From Mucilaginibacter rigui (lineage in GTDB: Bacteria; Bacteroidota; Bacteroidia; Sphingobacteriales; Sphingobacteriaceae): 64,000 nt of DNA. The stretch covers positions 806,001-870,000 of the forward strand of contig NZ_JACWMW010000002.1 of assembly GCF_014773275.1 (NCBI RefSeq), read 5' to 3'. The notes below the pieces were generated by a model. It worked only from the letters and a program-made list of their open reading frames with translations, made no database searches and was not told the DNA's origin. This document shows, piece after piece, positions 44,179-52,138 of this stretch. Numbering within the stretch: the first letter of the stretch is position 1; every line of letters starts with the position of its first letter. The position numbers and the translations under genes were made by a program.

Positions 44179-46071
44179 ATGTCAACATTAGCAGTTCACG
44201 ATCACGGAGTAGCACATCACGAAGACGATCACGGACAACATCATCATAAAGCAACGTTCCTGAATACTTATATATTCAGCCAGGATCACAAAATGATTGC
44301 CAAGCAATTCCTTATTACAGGTATGGCAATGGCCTTCATAGCCATGATTTTATCAATCCTGTTCAGGATTCAGTTAGCTTATCCGGATAAAGCATTCCCT
44401 TTAATGGAAACATTATTAGGCCGTTTTGCACCAGGTGGGCGTTTAGATTCTAACTTTTACCTGGCGTTGGTAACCATACACGGTACCATCATGGTATTTT
44501 TTGTATTAACAGCCGGTTTGAGCGGTACTTTCGCCAACCTTTTAATTCCATTGCAATTAGGTGTACGTGATATGGCTTCGCCGTTCATGAACATGCTTTC
44601 ATACTGGTTCTTCTTTATTGCCAGCGTTATCATGTTATCATCATTCCTGGTACAAAAAGGCCCTGCAAGCGGTGGTTGGACAATTTATCCGCCATTATCT
44701 GCACTACCTAAAGCCATGCCGGGTTCTGGTATGGGTATGACGTTATGGTTGATCAGTATGGTACTCTTCATCGCTTCACAGCTCATGGCAGGTATCAACT
44801 ACGTAAGTACCATCCTTAACATGCGTACAAAAGGTATGGACCTTTGGAAAATGCCATTAACTGTATGGGCATTATTTTTAACCGCTATATTAGGTGTATT
44901 ATCATTCCCTGTATTAGTTGCAGGTGTGGTATTATTAGTATTCGACCGTAGTTTTGGTACAAGTTTCTATCTTTCAGATATCGTACTGAACGGTACACAA
45001 ATACAACCTTTTGAAGGTGGTAGCCCTATCCTGTTCCAGCACTTGTTCTGGTTCCTTGGTCACCCCGAGGTATACATCGTAATTATGCCTGCAATGGGTA
45101 TCTCATCAGAGGTTATGTCGGTAAACTCGCGTAAACCAATCTTTGGTTACCATGCAATGGTTTACTCACTAATAGGTATAACCGTATTATCATTTATTGT
45201 ATGGGGTCACCACATGTTTGTTACGGGTATGAACCCGTTCCTGGGCGGTGTGTTCATGATCACTACATTGATTATCGCGGTACCATCGGCAGTAAAAACA
45301 TTTAACTGGCTGGCTACACTGTGGCGCGGTAACATCCGCTTTACATCAGGTATGCTGTTTGCTATCGGTATGGTGTCATTCTTCATCTCAGGTGGTTTAA
45401 CAGGTATCTTCTTAGGTAACGCCGCGTTGGATATCAACCTGCATGATACATACTTTGTAGTTGCCCACTTCCACCTTGTAATGGGCTCGGCGGCCATATT
45501 TGGTATGCTTGCAGGTGTTTATCACTGGTTCCCTAAAATGTTTGGCCGTATGATGAATGAGCGTTTAGGTTACCTGCACTTTTGGTTAACATTTATTGGC
45601 GCTTATCTTGTGTTTTTCCCAATGCACTTTATGGGCCTTGATGGTGTACCACGCCGTTACTACGCATTCACCGAGTTTGAATCAATGAAACAATGGCTAT
45701 CTGTAAATACATTTGTTACCTGGGCGGCAATCATGTCGGCAGTAGCACAGTTAGCATTCCTGTTCAACTTTATACATTCTATATTCTGGGGTAAAAAAGC
45801 GCCACAAAATCCATGGGAATCAAATACTCTGGAGTGGACTACGCCAGTTGAGCATTTACATGGTAACTGGCCGGGCGAGATCCCAACCGTTTACCGTTGG
45901 CCATATGATTACAGCAAGCCTGGTGCCGAACACGACTTTATACCACAAACAGTTCCGCTTTCTCAAACAATGAGTTCAAACCTTCCGCACGATTTTGAGG
46001 ACAACCCGGTAGGTTTAGAGGAACATACTAAATGGACAAGTGCTCAAAAAAGTAACGAAGAAGTAAAATAA
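44179..46071 (+). CDS. coxA: Cytochrome c oxidase subunit I
   Basis: Catalytic subunit with low-spin heme a and the heme a3-CuB centre; reduces oxygen to water and pumps protons. The 630-residue protein starts with His-rich MSTLAVHDHGVAHHEDDHGQHHHKAT and has twelve or more helices. Ligand motifs: HGTIMVFFVLTAGLSGTFANLLIPLQLG (heme a His), LFWFLGHPEVYIVIMPAMGISSEVM (CuB His and cross-linked Tyr), WGHHMFVTGM (CuB pair) and HDTYFVVAHFHLVMGSAA (heme a3 and a His). The D-channel NxxxxxN region and K-channel residues are of the A-family type. Adjacent to coxB and ahead of ctaA. Confidence 0.97.
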   Translation: MSTLAVHDHGVAHHEDDHGQHHHKATFLNTYIFSQDHKMIAKQFLITGMAMAFIAMILSILFRIQLAYPDKAFPLMETLLGRFAPGGRLDSNFYLALVTIHGTIMVFFVLTAGLSGTFANLLIPLQLGVRDMASPFMNMLSYWFFFIASVIMLSSFLVQKGPASGGWTIYPPLSALPKAMPGSGMGMTLWLISMVLFIASQLMAGINYVSTILNMRTKGMDLWKMPLTVWALFLTAILGVLSFPVLVAGVVLLVFDRSFGTSFYLSDIVLNGTQIQPFEGGSPILFQHLFWFLGHPEVYIVIMPAMGISSEVMSVNSRKPIFGYHAMVYSLIGITVLSFIVWGHHMFVTGMNPFLGGVFMITTLIIAVPSAVKTFNWLATLWRGNIRFTSGMLFAIGMVSFFISGGLTGIFLGNAALDINLHDTYFVVAHFHLVMGSAAIFGMLAGVYHWFPKMFGRMMNERLGYLHFWLTFIGAYLVFFPMHFMGLDGVPRRYYAFTEFESMKQWLSVNTFVTWAAIMSAVAQLAFLFNFIHSIFWGKKAPQNPWESNTLEWTTPVEHLHGNWPGEIPTVYRWPYDYSKPGAEHDFIPQTVPLSQTMSSNLPHDFEDNPVGLEEHTKWTSAQKSNEEVK

Positions 46072-46090
46072 CATATACTGATCTGATCTT

Positions 46091-46135
46091 TTAGGGTATC
46101 TGTGCAGGAATTTACATCCGTAGCAGGTACCCTAA
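46091..46135 (+). promoter_or_regulatory. Inverted repeat between coxA and ctaA (attenuator-like)
   Basis: TTAGGGTATCTG (46091-46102) and CAGGTACCCTAA (46124-46135) form a 12-base stem with one G-U pair and a 21-base loop, followed by TTTGTT. It lies in the only long gap (82 bases) within the act-cox operon, so it may reduce read-through, or protect an mRNA end, between the structural and assembly genes. Confidence 0.6.
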
Positions 46136-46153
46136 TTTGTTAGAAATATTTAG

Positions 46154-47215
46154 ATGAGCATAAAAGCATCCGGGAATACGTTCGTAAAAGTTAACCTCAT
46201 AACCATTATAACGCTGTTTTTAGTGATACTGGCAGGCGGGGTAGTGCGTAGCACGGGCTCGGGTATGGGTTGCCCTGACTGGCCTAAATGTTTTGGCAGA
46301 TATATTCCACCAACCAATATATCTGAATTGCCGGCTAATTATAAAAAAACTTACTCTGATAAACGCCTGGCGAAAAATCAAAAGTTTGCGAAAATGCTTG
46401 ATGCTTTGGGTTACGATCAACTTGCTGCACAGATCCGTAACGACAGATCAATACTGGTACCCGAAGAATTTAACAGTGCCCGTACCTGGACAGAATATCT
46501 AAACCGTTTGGTAGGCGCTGTATCAGGATTATTTATGTTGCTTTGTGCCGTATATTCTTTTAAGTACTGGAAAACCAATAAGGCAATTGTTTTTCTGAGT
46601 GTATTTAACCTGATATTGATATTTTTTCAGGCATGGCTGGGTTCTCTTGTTGTATCCACCAATTTAACAGCCTGGACGGTTACGGTACACATGCTTATTG
46701 CCTTAGCCATATTGGCTATCAGCATAGCAACCTATCACATGGCAAAAGTACAAGGCAGGTATAAGGTACAAAGCAAACCATTGGTAACAATAGTTACCTT
46801 ATTGGTTTTGGCGATGAGCATTTTACAGATAACATTTGGCACCGAGGTGCGCGAAAAAATAGATGCAGTAACCAGCCATTTAGAAGGCAATTACCGCGAT
46901 AGCTGGGTAGCCAGGGCAGGCGAGATATTTTCACAGCACCGCGATATGGCTGTGATAGTGTTGATATTAAACCTCATTTTGTACGCGCTGATCCGTAAAG
47001 GCTTTAACAGGCATTCGGTACAGCAACAGTTAATGAGTTTTACGTTTTTAATGATCATGCTGCAAATAGTTACCGGCATATTTTTATCATACTGGTCGTT
47101 ACCACCGTTTGCACAAGCATCGCATATAGTACTGGCAAGTTTATTGTTTGGCGCTCAGTTTTATTTATTGCTGAACTTATTTAGTTCGGTTAACGTGCAG
47201 GGGGCAGGCAAATGA
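46154..47215 (+). CDS. ctaA: Heme A synthase (CtaA/COX15)
   Basis: Converts heme O to heme A for the oxidase, in the inner membrane. The 353-residue protein has about eight helices, with the COX15 signature at the start: VILAGGVVRSTGSGMGCPDWPKCFGRYIPPTNISELP. Two heme-binding His sites are seen in TWTEYLNRLVGAVSG-type and AWTVTVHMLIALAI (first half) and IFSQHRDMAVIVL and FAQASHIVLASLLFG (second half). A loop of about 60 residues after the first helix holds a Cys-Pro-Asp-Trp motif, as usual. Its stop overlaps ctaB by four bases (ATGA). Confidence 0.95.
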   Translation: MSIKASGNTFVKVNLITIITLFLVILAGGVVRSTGSGMGCPDWPKCFGRYIPPTNISELPANYKKTYSDKRLAKNQKFAKMLDALGYDQLAAQIRNDRSILVPEEFNSARTWTEYLNRLVGAVSGLFMLLCAVYSFKYWKTNKAIVFLSVFNLILIFFQAWLGSLVVSTNLTAWTVTVHMLIALAILAISIATYHMAKVQGRYKVQSKPLVTIVTLLVLAMSILQITFGTEVREKIDAVTSHLEGNYRDSWVARAGEIFSQHRDMAVIVLILNLILYALIRKGFNRHSVQQQLMSFTFLMIMLQIVTGIFLSYWSLPPFAQASHIVLASLLFGAQFYLLLNLFSSVNVQGAGK

Positions 47216-48081
47216 AGGATTTTATAAAGCTGGTAAAATTACGTTTAACGCTTCTTGTGGTATTTTCGGCTTCTATATCATTTGTTATAGGCAGTAAAGT
47301 AAACGGCCCTATTGATTGGAGTAGCTGGGATTTTTGGAGTAAATGGTTATTACTGATAAGCGGCGGCTTCCTGGTAACATCGGCAGCAAACGGGTTTAAC
47401 GAGATTATTGAGAAAGACCTTGACCGTTTAATGAAGCGCACCGCAGACAGGCCTATCCCATCAGGCCGAATGACTAACGGGCAGGCATTAGTAATAAGCT
47501 TGTTTATGGCCATATTAGGCACATATTTGCTGGGTAAACTTAACTTAACTACCGGATATTTATCGGTATTTTCAATATTACTTTATGCCTTTGCTTATAC
47601 CCCATTAAAACGTAGATCGCCAATAGCGGTATTTGTAGGGGCTATACCGGGCGCGTTACCACCACTTATAGGTTATGTTGGTGCGCACCCTAAAATAGAT
47701 GAAATAGCACTTATATTATTTGCCATACAGTTTGTTTGGCAGTTTCCGCACTTTTGGGCTATTGCCTGGGTGCTGGACGATGATTACAAGCTGGCTGGTT
47801 TCCGCCTGTTGCCAAGCGGTAAACGCGACAGAACAAGCGCTGTAATTACTTTTGTTGTAACTTTAATTTTGTTGCCAGTAAGCTTATTGCCAACATATTA
47901 CGGTTATGGCGGTTATTACGTAGGCGGGGTTTCATTAGCAATGGGCCTTTTATTTTTATACCAGGCATTTGGCCTGCTGCGTACGCTTGAAATTAAGTCG
48001 GCGCAAAAGCTAATGTTTGGCTCTTTTTATTATTTGCCGGTAGTGCAACTAATGTTTTTATTTGATTTTATAGGAAAATGA
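47212..48081 (+). CDS. ctaB: Heme O synthase / protoheme IX farnesyltransferase
   Basis: Adds farnesyl to heme B to make heme O, the precursor used by CtaA. A 289-residue UbiA-type prenyltransferase with nine helices. Key motif: NGFNEIIEKDLDRLMKRTADRPIPSGRM (aspartate-rich NxxxDxxxD) and YTPLKRRSPIAVFVGAIPGALPPLIGY, AIQFVWQFPHFWAIAWVLDDDYKLAGFRLLP (second acidic motif). Overlaps ctaA (ATGA) and subunit-III gene 1 (ATGATG) by four bases, so translation is coupled in a run. Confidence 0.96.
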   Translation: MKDFIKLVKLRLTLLVVFSASISFVIGSKVNGPIDWSSWDFWSKWLLLISGGFLVTSAANGFNEIIEKDLDRLMKRTADRPIPSGRMTNGQALVISLFMAILGTYLLGKLNLTTGYLSVFSILLYAFAYTPLKRRSPIAVFVGAIPGALPPLIGYVGAHPKIDEIALILFAIQFVWQFPHFWAIAWVLDDDYKLAGFRLLPSGKRDRTSAVITFVVTLILLPVSLLPTYYGYGGYYVGGVSLAMGLLFLYQAFGLLRTLEIKSAQKLMFGSFYYLPVVQLMFLFDFIGK

Positions 48082-48659
48082 TGTCCAAGATACAGCAAGA
48101 AGACAGATTAAACCTGGCACCCAAAAAATTCAATATGTGGATCTTTATATTCACATCTTTTATGTTTTTTGCGGCGTTAACCAGCGGTTTTATCGTATAT
48201 GTGGGCGGCAGCTCGGCACACGGCATGAACATCAAAATGCCTGATGCTTTTATGTACAGCACCGCTGTAATTATGTTAAGCAGCTTAACTATGTTTTTAG
48301 CAGCAAGGGCTGCCAAAAGTTCACAGTTTGGCAAACAAAGGCTTTACCTTTGGCTTACCATTATGTTAGGCGTAGCCTTTTTCGGGATCCAGTTATATGC
48401 ATGGTCATACCTGGTGAAAAATGGTATTTATTTTAGCAACCCAAATGCATCCCAGTCCTTTATATATGTATTCACCGGGATGCATTTATTACACATTTTT
48501 GCCGGTTTGTTGTTGTTGGCCAATACGCTATGGCGTAGCTACCGCAGCATAGAGCAGGTTAAAAATTTATACAGTGTACAGATGTCCTCTATTTTTTGGC
48601 ATTTTGTCGATATTATATGGATTTATCTGTATGTTTTTTTACTTTTGAACCAACAATAA
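48078..48659 (+). CDS. Heme-copper oxidase subunit III-like protein 1
   Basis: A 193-residue membrane protein with five helices, a subunit III relative (MWIFIFTSFMFFAALTSGFIVYVG, GVAFFGIQLYAWSYLVKNGIYF, FTGMHLLHIFAGLLLLANTLWRSYR, SIFWHFVDIIWIYLYVFLLLN). The last two motifs (GMHxLHIFxG and YWHFVDxVWI) are typical of subunit III. Either ATG at 48078 or 48081 can start it. The two subunit-III-like genes side by side are normal for ACIII-linked oxidases of Bacteroidota. Confidence 0.9.
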   Translation: MMSKIQQEDRLNLAPKKFNMWIFIFTSFMFFAALTSGFIVYVGGSSAHGMNIKMPDAFMYSTAVIMLSSLTMFLAARAAKSSQFGKQRLYLWLTIMLGVAFFGIQLYAWSYLVKNGIYFSNPNASQSFIYVFTGMHLLHIFAGLLLLANTLWRSYRSIEQVKNLYSVQMSSIFWHFVDIIWIYLYVFLLLNQQ

Positions 48660-48665
48660 AAACTC

Positions 48666-49379
48666 ATGAGTGTACAAGTATCACCTATTGATGAAGTAAA
48701 GACAACGCCGTGGTCTGGAGGCAAATCTCCGTTTAATGTAGAGTACGGTAAAATGATGATGTGGTTTTTCCTCCTTTCGGATGCGTTTACCTTTTCATCG
48801 CTATTAATTGCCTATGGTGCGTTAAGGTTTAGCTCAAACAGCTGGCCTGCTGCCGATCTTATTTTCCAGTCGGTTCCCGGAACCTCGATAGAACATGGTG
48901 CCCCCCTTGTATTTGTGGGCTTAATGACGTTTATCCTGATCATGAGTTCGGTTACTATGGTACTGGCAGTTGAGGCCGGTCACCGCATGGCAAAAAAAGA
49001 AGTTGTAACCTGGATGGTATTCACTATTATAGGTGGGTTTATGTTTTTGGGTTGCCAGGCGCTTGAGTGGAACCACTTGCACCACGAAGGCTTTTGGTGG
49101 GGCAGTATCCCGCATGATCTGAAAGAATTTTTTCATGAAGGAGCACCTTTATCAGCAACCTACACCCAGCAATTTGCAAACCTTTTCTTTACCATTACAG
49201 GTTTCCACGGTTTCCACGTATTTAGCGGGGTTATCATTAACATTATTATCACTGTAAACGTGTTGTTAGGTACTTACCAAAAACGTGGCAGCTATTTAAT
49301 GATAGAAAAAGTTGGCCTTTACTGGCACTTTGTAGACCTTGTTTGGGTATTCGTATTTACTTTCTTTTACTTAGTTTAA
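48666..49379 (+). CDS. Heme-copper oxidase subunit III-like protein 2
   Basis: A 237-residue membrane protein, a paralogue of the preceding one, with the motif sets KMMMWFFLLSDAFTFSSLLIAYGALRF, FLGCQALEWNHLHHEGFWWGSIPHDLKEFFHEG, FFTITGFHGFHVFSGVIINIIIT and YWHFVDLVWVFVFTFFYLV. Larger than copy 1 because of an extra soluble loop of about 40 residues rich in His. Six bases separate the genes. Subunit III supports proton uptake and stability of subunit I. Confidence 0.9.
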   Translation: MSVQVSPIDEVKTTPWSGGKSPFNVEYGKMMMWFFLLSDAFTFSSLLIAYGALRFSSNSWPAADLIFQSVPGTSIEHGAPLVFVGLMTFILIMSSVTMVLAVEAGHRMAKKEVVTWMVFTIIGGFMFLGCQALEWNHLHHEGFWWGSIPHDLKEFFHEGAPLSATYTQQFANLFFTITGFHGFHVFSGVIINIIITVNVLLGTYQKRGSYLMIEKVGLYWHFVDLVWVFVFTFFYLV

Positions 49380-49399
49380 AAAAATTAACATATATAAAT

Positions 49400-49747
49400 A
49401 TGTCAACAGAAACAACACAAATTCATCACGAAGAGCACGGTGAAGGAATGACCCGCAAAAAAATATGGAAAATATTTGGTGTATTGCTTGCCATTACCGT
49501 AGTTGAATTTATTATAGCATTAGTTTTGGTACCAAAAGGTATTATTCCTTTGCACACAGCAAACCCAATATACATTGTATTAACACTGGCTAAAGCGTTT
49601 TACATTGTTGCTTACTTTATGCACTTAAAGTTTGAAAAAATTGGGTTAGCCCTTTGTATCATTGTGCCGATATTATTCATAATTGGTTTGATATTGGTGC
49701 TTACAAACGAAAGCCACTACTGGATAGACCTGAGGCCAAAATTGTAA
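49400..49747 (+). CDS. Cytochrome c oxidase subunit IV-like protein
   Basis: A 115-residue membrane protein with three helices (KIWKIFGVLLAITVVEFIIALVLVP, NPIYIVLTLAKAFYIVAYFMHLKFE, LALCIIVPILFIIGLILVLTNES). COX4_pro/subunit IV-like. A His-rich acidic N-terminus (TTQIHHEEHGEGMTRKK) precedes it. The ATG at 49400 was chosen over an in-frame start at 49343 that lies inside the upstream gene. The SCO-like gene begins at its stop (TAATG). Confidence 0.88.
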   Translation: MSTETTQIHHEEHGEGMTRKKIWKIFGVLLAITVVEFIIALVLVPKGIIPLHTANPIYIVLTLAKAFYIVAYFMHLKFEKIGLALCIIVPILFIIGLILVLTNESHYWIDLRPKL

Positions 49748-50445
49748 TGCGTAAAGGGTCAGTCCTGAAAAAAATAATAATCCTGGTATTGATATTAGCT
49801 TTACCGGGATTTTTATATTATTTACTAACCGCAAAGGGCAAAAACAGGTACAAACCACTATCGTTTTACGGGCCAAAAGTAGTTGCTAAAACCGGCCATA
49901 AGTTTCATGGTACGTTTATACCCGATACCATTTACCACAAGCTAAGCGATTTTAACCTGACAGACCAAAACGGAAACACTGTATCTTTTAAAAATTTCGA
50001 CAAGAAGATATTTGTAGCCAGCTTTTTTTATACTAACTGCCCAAGCATTTGCAACACGGTAAATAAAAACATTAGCGAACAGGTGTACGCCTACCGCAAA
50101 AACCCAATGGTGTACTTTGCCAGTATAACAGTAGACCCACAACGGGACACACCGCAGGGATTGAAAAAGTACGCGGCACAGTACGAGGAAACAAAAAAGT
50201 GGTTATTTCTTTCGGGCGACACCGCTACTATTTATAACCTGGCCCGCAAAGGCTTTTTGGTTAATGCAGTACAGGCTGGTAAGGATGATTTTATATACAG
50301 CGATAAACTGATATTGATAGATGCAGAAAAACGCATCAGAGGGTATTATGACGGTACATCAGCCGCCGACCTTACTAAGCTTAACGACGAAATAAAAGTG
50401 CTGATAGCCGAAGAACTGCGTAAGGTTGATAAGGCTTTGTATTAG
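49747..50445 (+). CDS. SCO1/SenC-like copper chaperone lacking the conserved histidine
   Basis: Thioredoxin-like protein that normally loads copper into the CuA site of subunit II. A 232-residue protein with an N-terminal membrane anchor (VLKKIIILVLILALPGFLYYLL). The redox/copper motif is CPSIC in FFYTNCPSICNTVNKN and the loop motif is SITVDPQRDTPQGLKKYAAQY. In SCO proteins a histidine precedes the last strands (HSxxxxLID); here the same position reads DDFIYSDKLILID, tyrosine instead. The N-terminal FKNFDKKIFVASFFYTNC is canonical. So either copper is bound with other ligands or this is a thiol-only member. The gene overlaps the subunit-IV stop by one base. Confidence 0.9.
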   Translation: MRKGSVLKKIIILVLILALPGFLYYLLTAKGKNRYKPLSFYGPKVVAKTGHKFHGTFIPDTIYHKLSDFNLTDQNGNTVSFKNFDKKIFVASFFYTNCPSICNTVNKNISEQVYAYRKNPMVYFASITVDPQRDTPQGLKKYAAQYEETKKWLFLSGDTATIYNLARKGFLVNAVQAGKDDFIYSDKLILIDAEKRIRGYYDGTSAADLTKLNDEIKVLIAEELRKVDKALY

Positions 50446-50454
50446 AAGCAAGAA

Positions 50455-50541
50455 ATCAAGAATCAGGAGTCAAGATGAAACTCTCTGATCAATATAATGA
50501 ATTAACGAATCCTGACTCTTGTTGTCCTGATTCCTGACTCT
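50455..50541. repeat. Palindromic repeat between SCO-like and DUF420 genes
   Basis: GAATCAGGA (50460-50468) and TCCTGATTC (50525-50533) are exact inverted repeats, and GAGTCA (50467-50472) pairs with TGACTC (50535-50540). A second CCTGACTCTTG copy lies at 50511-50521. The left part reads AAGAAATCAAGAATCAGGAGTC, a CAAGA/CAGGA-type dispersed repeat of this group. It leaves only 10 bases before the DUF420 start and may fold in the mRNA. Confidence 0.6.
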
Positions 50542-50550
50542 CTTAAAAGA

Positions 50551-51126
50551 ATGACCGATAAATTCATATTCCGTTTTGTTGCGGGCGTAACCATATTTGT
50601 TGTTGCAGTAGTTATTGTACTAAACCGCCATCTGATACCCGGGCCTGAAACTCCGCCTGCGTTTACGCCATATTTGCCAATGCTTAATGCCATATTAAAT
50701 GGTACCTGCAGCGTATTGCTGTTAACATCTTTGTATTTTATTAAACAGGGCAATATTACCGTTCATAAACGTTTAAATATTTTAACGTTCTGCCTGTCAT
50801 CATTATTCCTGGTATCGTATATCTTGTTTCATTATCTAATGCGTACAGATACTATGTACGGCGATGTAAATGGTGATGGTATATTATCAAAAAGTGAGCT
50901 TGCAGATGTTGGCAGCCTCAGGAAAATTTACCTCTTGATATTGGTGCCTCATATTGTACTTGCCGCCGGCGTACTACCCCTGATATTATTAAGTTTTTAC
51001 CGCGGCTTACAAATGCAGGTACAAAAACATAAGAAACTGGTAAGATGGGCGTTTCCTATATGGTTATTCGTTACAATATCGGGCGTTGTTGTATATTTGA
51101 TGATCAAACCTTACTACCATTTTTAA
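50551..51126 (+). CDS. DUF420 membrane protein with EF-hand-like insert
   Basis: A 191-residue protein with about five helices; DUF420 proteins sit with heme-copper oxidase genes and are thought to help assembly. Helices: FVAGVTIFVVAVVIVLNRH, LNGTCSVLLLTSLYFIKQG, LNILTFCLSSLFLVSYILFHYLM, YLLILVPHIVLAAGVLPLILLSFY, WAFPIWLFVTISGVVVYLM. Between helix 3 and helix 4 it has DVNGDGILSKSE (from 108 by count), a 12-residue loop with D1-N3-D5-G6-S9-E12, an exact calcium-binding EF-hand/dockerin pattern. If real, a calcium site facing the periplasm. It is the tenth or later gene of the oxidase block. Confidence 0.85.
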   Translation: MTDKFIFRFVAGVTIFVVAVVIVLNRHLIPGPETPPAFTPYLPMLNAILNGTCSVLLLTSLYFIKQGNITVHKRLNILTFCLSSLFLVSYILFHYLMRTDTMYGDVNGDGILSKSELADVGSLRKIYLLILVPHIVLAAGVLPLILLSFYRGLQMQVQKHKKLVRWAFPIWLFVTISGVVVYLMIKPYYHF

Positions 51127-51136
51127 TCAGGTCGAT

Positions 51137-51412
51137 ATGAAAAAGTTAAAGTTCTTATACCTCGCATTAGTATTAGGTTTATTAGTGATAAGTGTGGTGC
51201 CTGTAAAAGCACAATGTTCTACCTGTGCAGCCAATGTTGAAACAAACTCAAAAAGTGGTGCTAAAACCACAAATGGGTTAAATAACGGTATTATGTACCT
51301 ATTGGGAGCGCCTTACCTGGCAGTTGCTGCTGTAGCATATATCTGGTATAAAAAATACCGCCGTAAAGATGTTGACCTTAATATGCGCAGCGAGAAGCTT
51401 AACTTAAATTAA
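51137..51412 (+). CDS. Small membrane protein at the end of the oxidase operon
   Basis: A 91-residue protein: signal peptide/anchor MKKLKFLYLALVLGLLVISVVPVKAQ, then a Cys-x-x-Cys in QCSTCAANVETNSKSG and a membrane helix NGIMYLLGAPYLAVAAVAYIWYKKYRRK. A CxxC exposed to the periplasm next to a copper chaperone suggests a metal or thiol role, but no family is recognised. It is ten bases after DUF420 and ends the co-directional series; a short gap follows before DUF2461. Confidence 0.75.
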   Translation: MKKLKFLYLALVLGLLVISVVPVKAQCSTCAANVETNSKSGAKTTNGLNNGIMYLLGAPYLAVAAVAYIWYKKYRRKDVDLNMRSEKLNLN

Positions 51413-51457
51413 GCGTTCGCATTTTCCTGTATTCATTTTTAATACTTCATTTCTGTA

Positions 51458-52120
51458 ATGATAGAATCCCATACGCTTGATTTTTTAAAAGAGCTTGTTG
51501 AAAACAACAACAGGGAGTGGTTCCAGGCCAACAAAGATAGATACGATAAAGCACGCGGGAATGTGATAGAACTTGCCGCCGAAGTAATTGCGAAGCTTCA
51601 TAAAGTAGACCCAAGCGTTAGTGCCGATCTCGACCCCAAAAAATGCGTAATGCGTATTTATCGTGATATCCGCTTCAGCAAAAATAAAACACCATATAAA
51701 AACAACTTTGGTATTAGCCTGCCCACGCAGGGGTCAAAACTTGGCGGGGTAGAATATTATCTGCAGATCCAGCCCGGCAAATCATTCATTGCCGGTGGGT
51801 ACTGGATGCCAGAGGCCGAACACCTGAAAGCCATCCGCCAGGAAATTGATTACAATGCTGCCGACCTGAAAAAGGTGATTGACGATAAAGAATTTGTAAA
51901 CCTGTTTGGCGAATTCAGGAAGCAGGACCAACTGAAAACAACACCGAAGGGGTATGATGCTGATAACGAGAATATCGACTTGCTTCGGTTGAAAAGTTTT
52001 ATTGTTGTGCATGAGTTAAAAGATAAAGAAGTAACAAGCGCAAATGCCGCCGATAAGATAGTTGATATGTGCAGCAGGATCTATCCGCTGAATGTTTTTT
52101 TGAAGAACGCAATTGCTTAA
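51458..52120 (+). CDS. DUF2461 (TIGR02453) family protein
   Basis: A 220-residue cytoplasmic protein with the family opening TLDFLKELVENNNREWFQANKDRYDKARG, the middle KKCVMRIYRDIRFSKNKTPYKNNFG and YYLQIQPGKSFIAGGYWMPEAEHLKAIRQEI. Known only as an uncharacterised family widespread in Bacteria and yeast. No membrane or export signal. It follows the oxidase block by 45 bases and may be co-transcribed with it or separate. Function not known. Confidence 0.9.
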   Translation: MIESHTLDFLKELVENNNREWFQANKDRYDKARGNVIELAAEVIAKLHKVDPSVSADLDPKKCVMRIYRDIRFSKNKTPYKNNFGISLPTQGSKLGGVEYYLQIQPGKSFIAGGYWMPEAEHLKAIRQEIDYNAADLKKVIDDKEFVNLFGEFRKQDQLKTTPKGYDADNENIDLLRLKSFIVVHELKDKEVTSANAADKIVDMCSRIYPLNVFLKNAIA

Positions 52121-52138
52121 ACACTAATCTACATATTC

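Noticed and set aside
48078..49379. One subunit-III gene split by a frameshift
   Set aside because: Each of the two proteins has its own full set of C-terminal motifs (His-Phe-Val-Asp), so they are paralogues, not halves.
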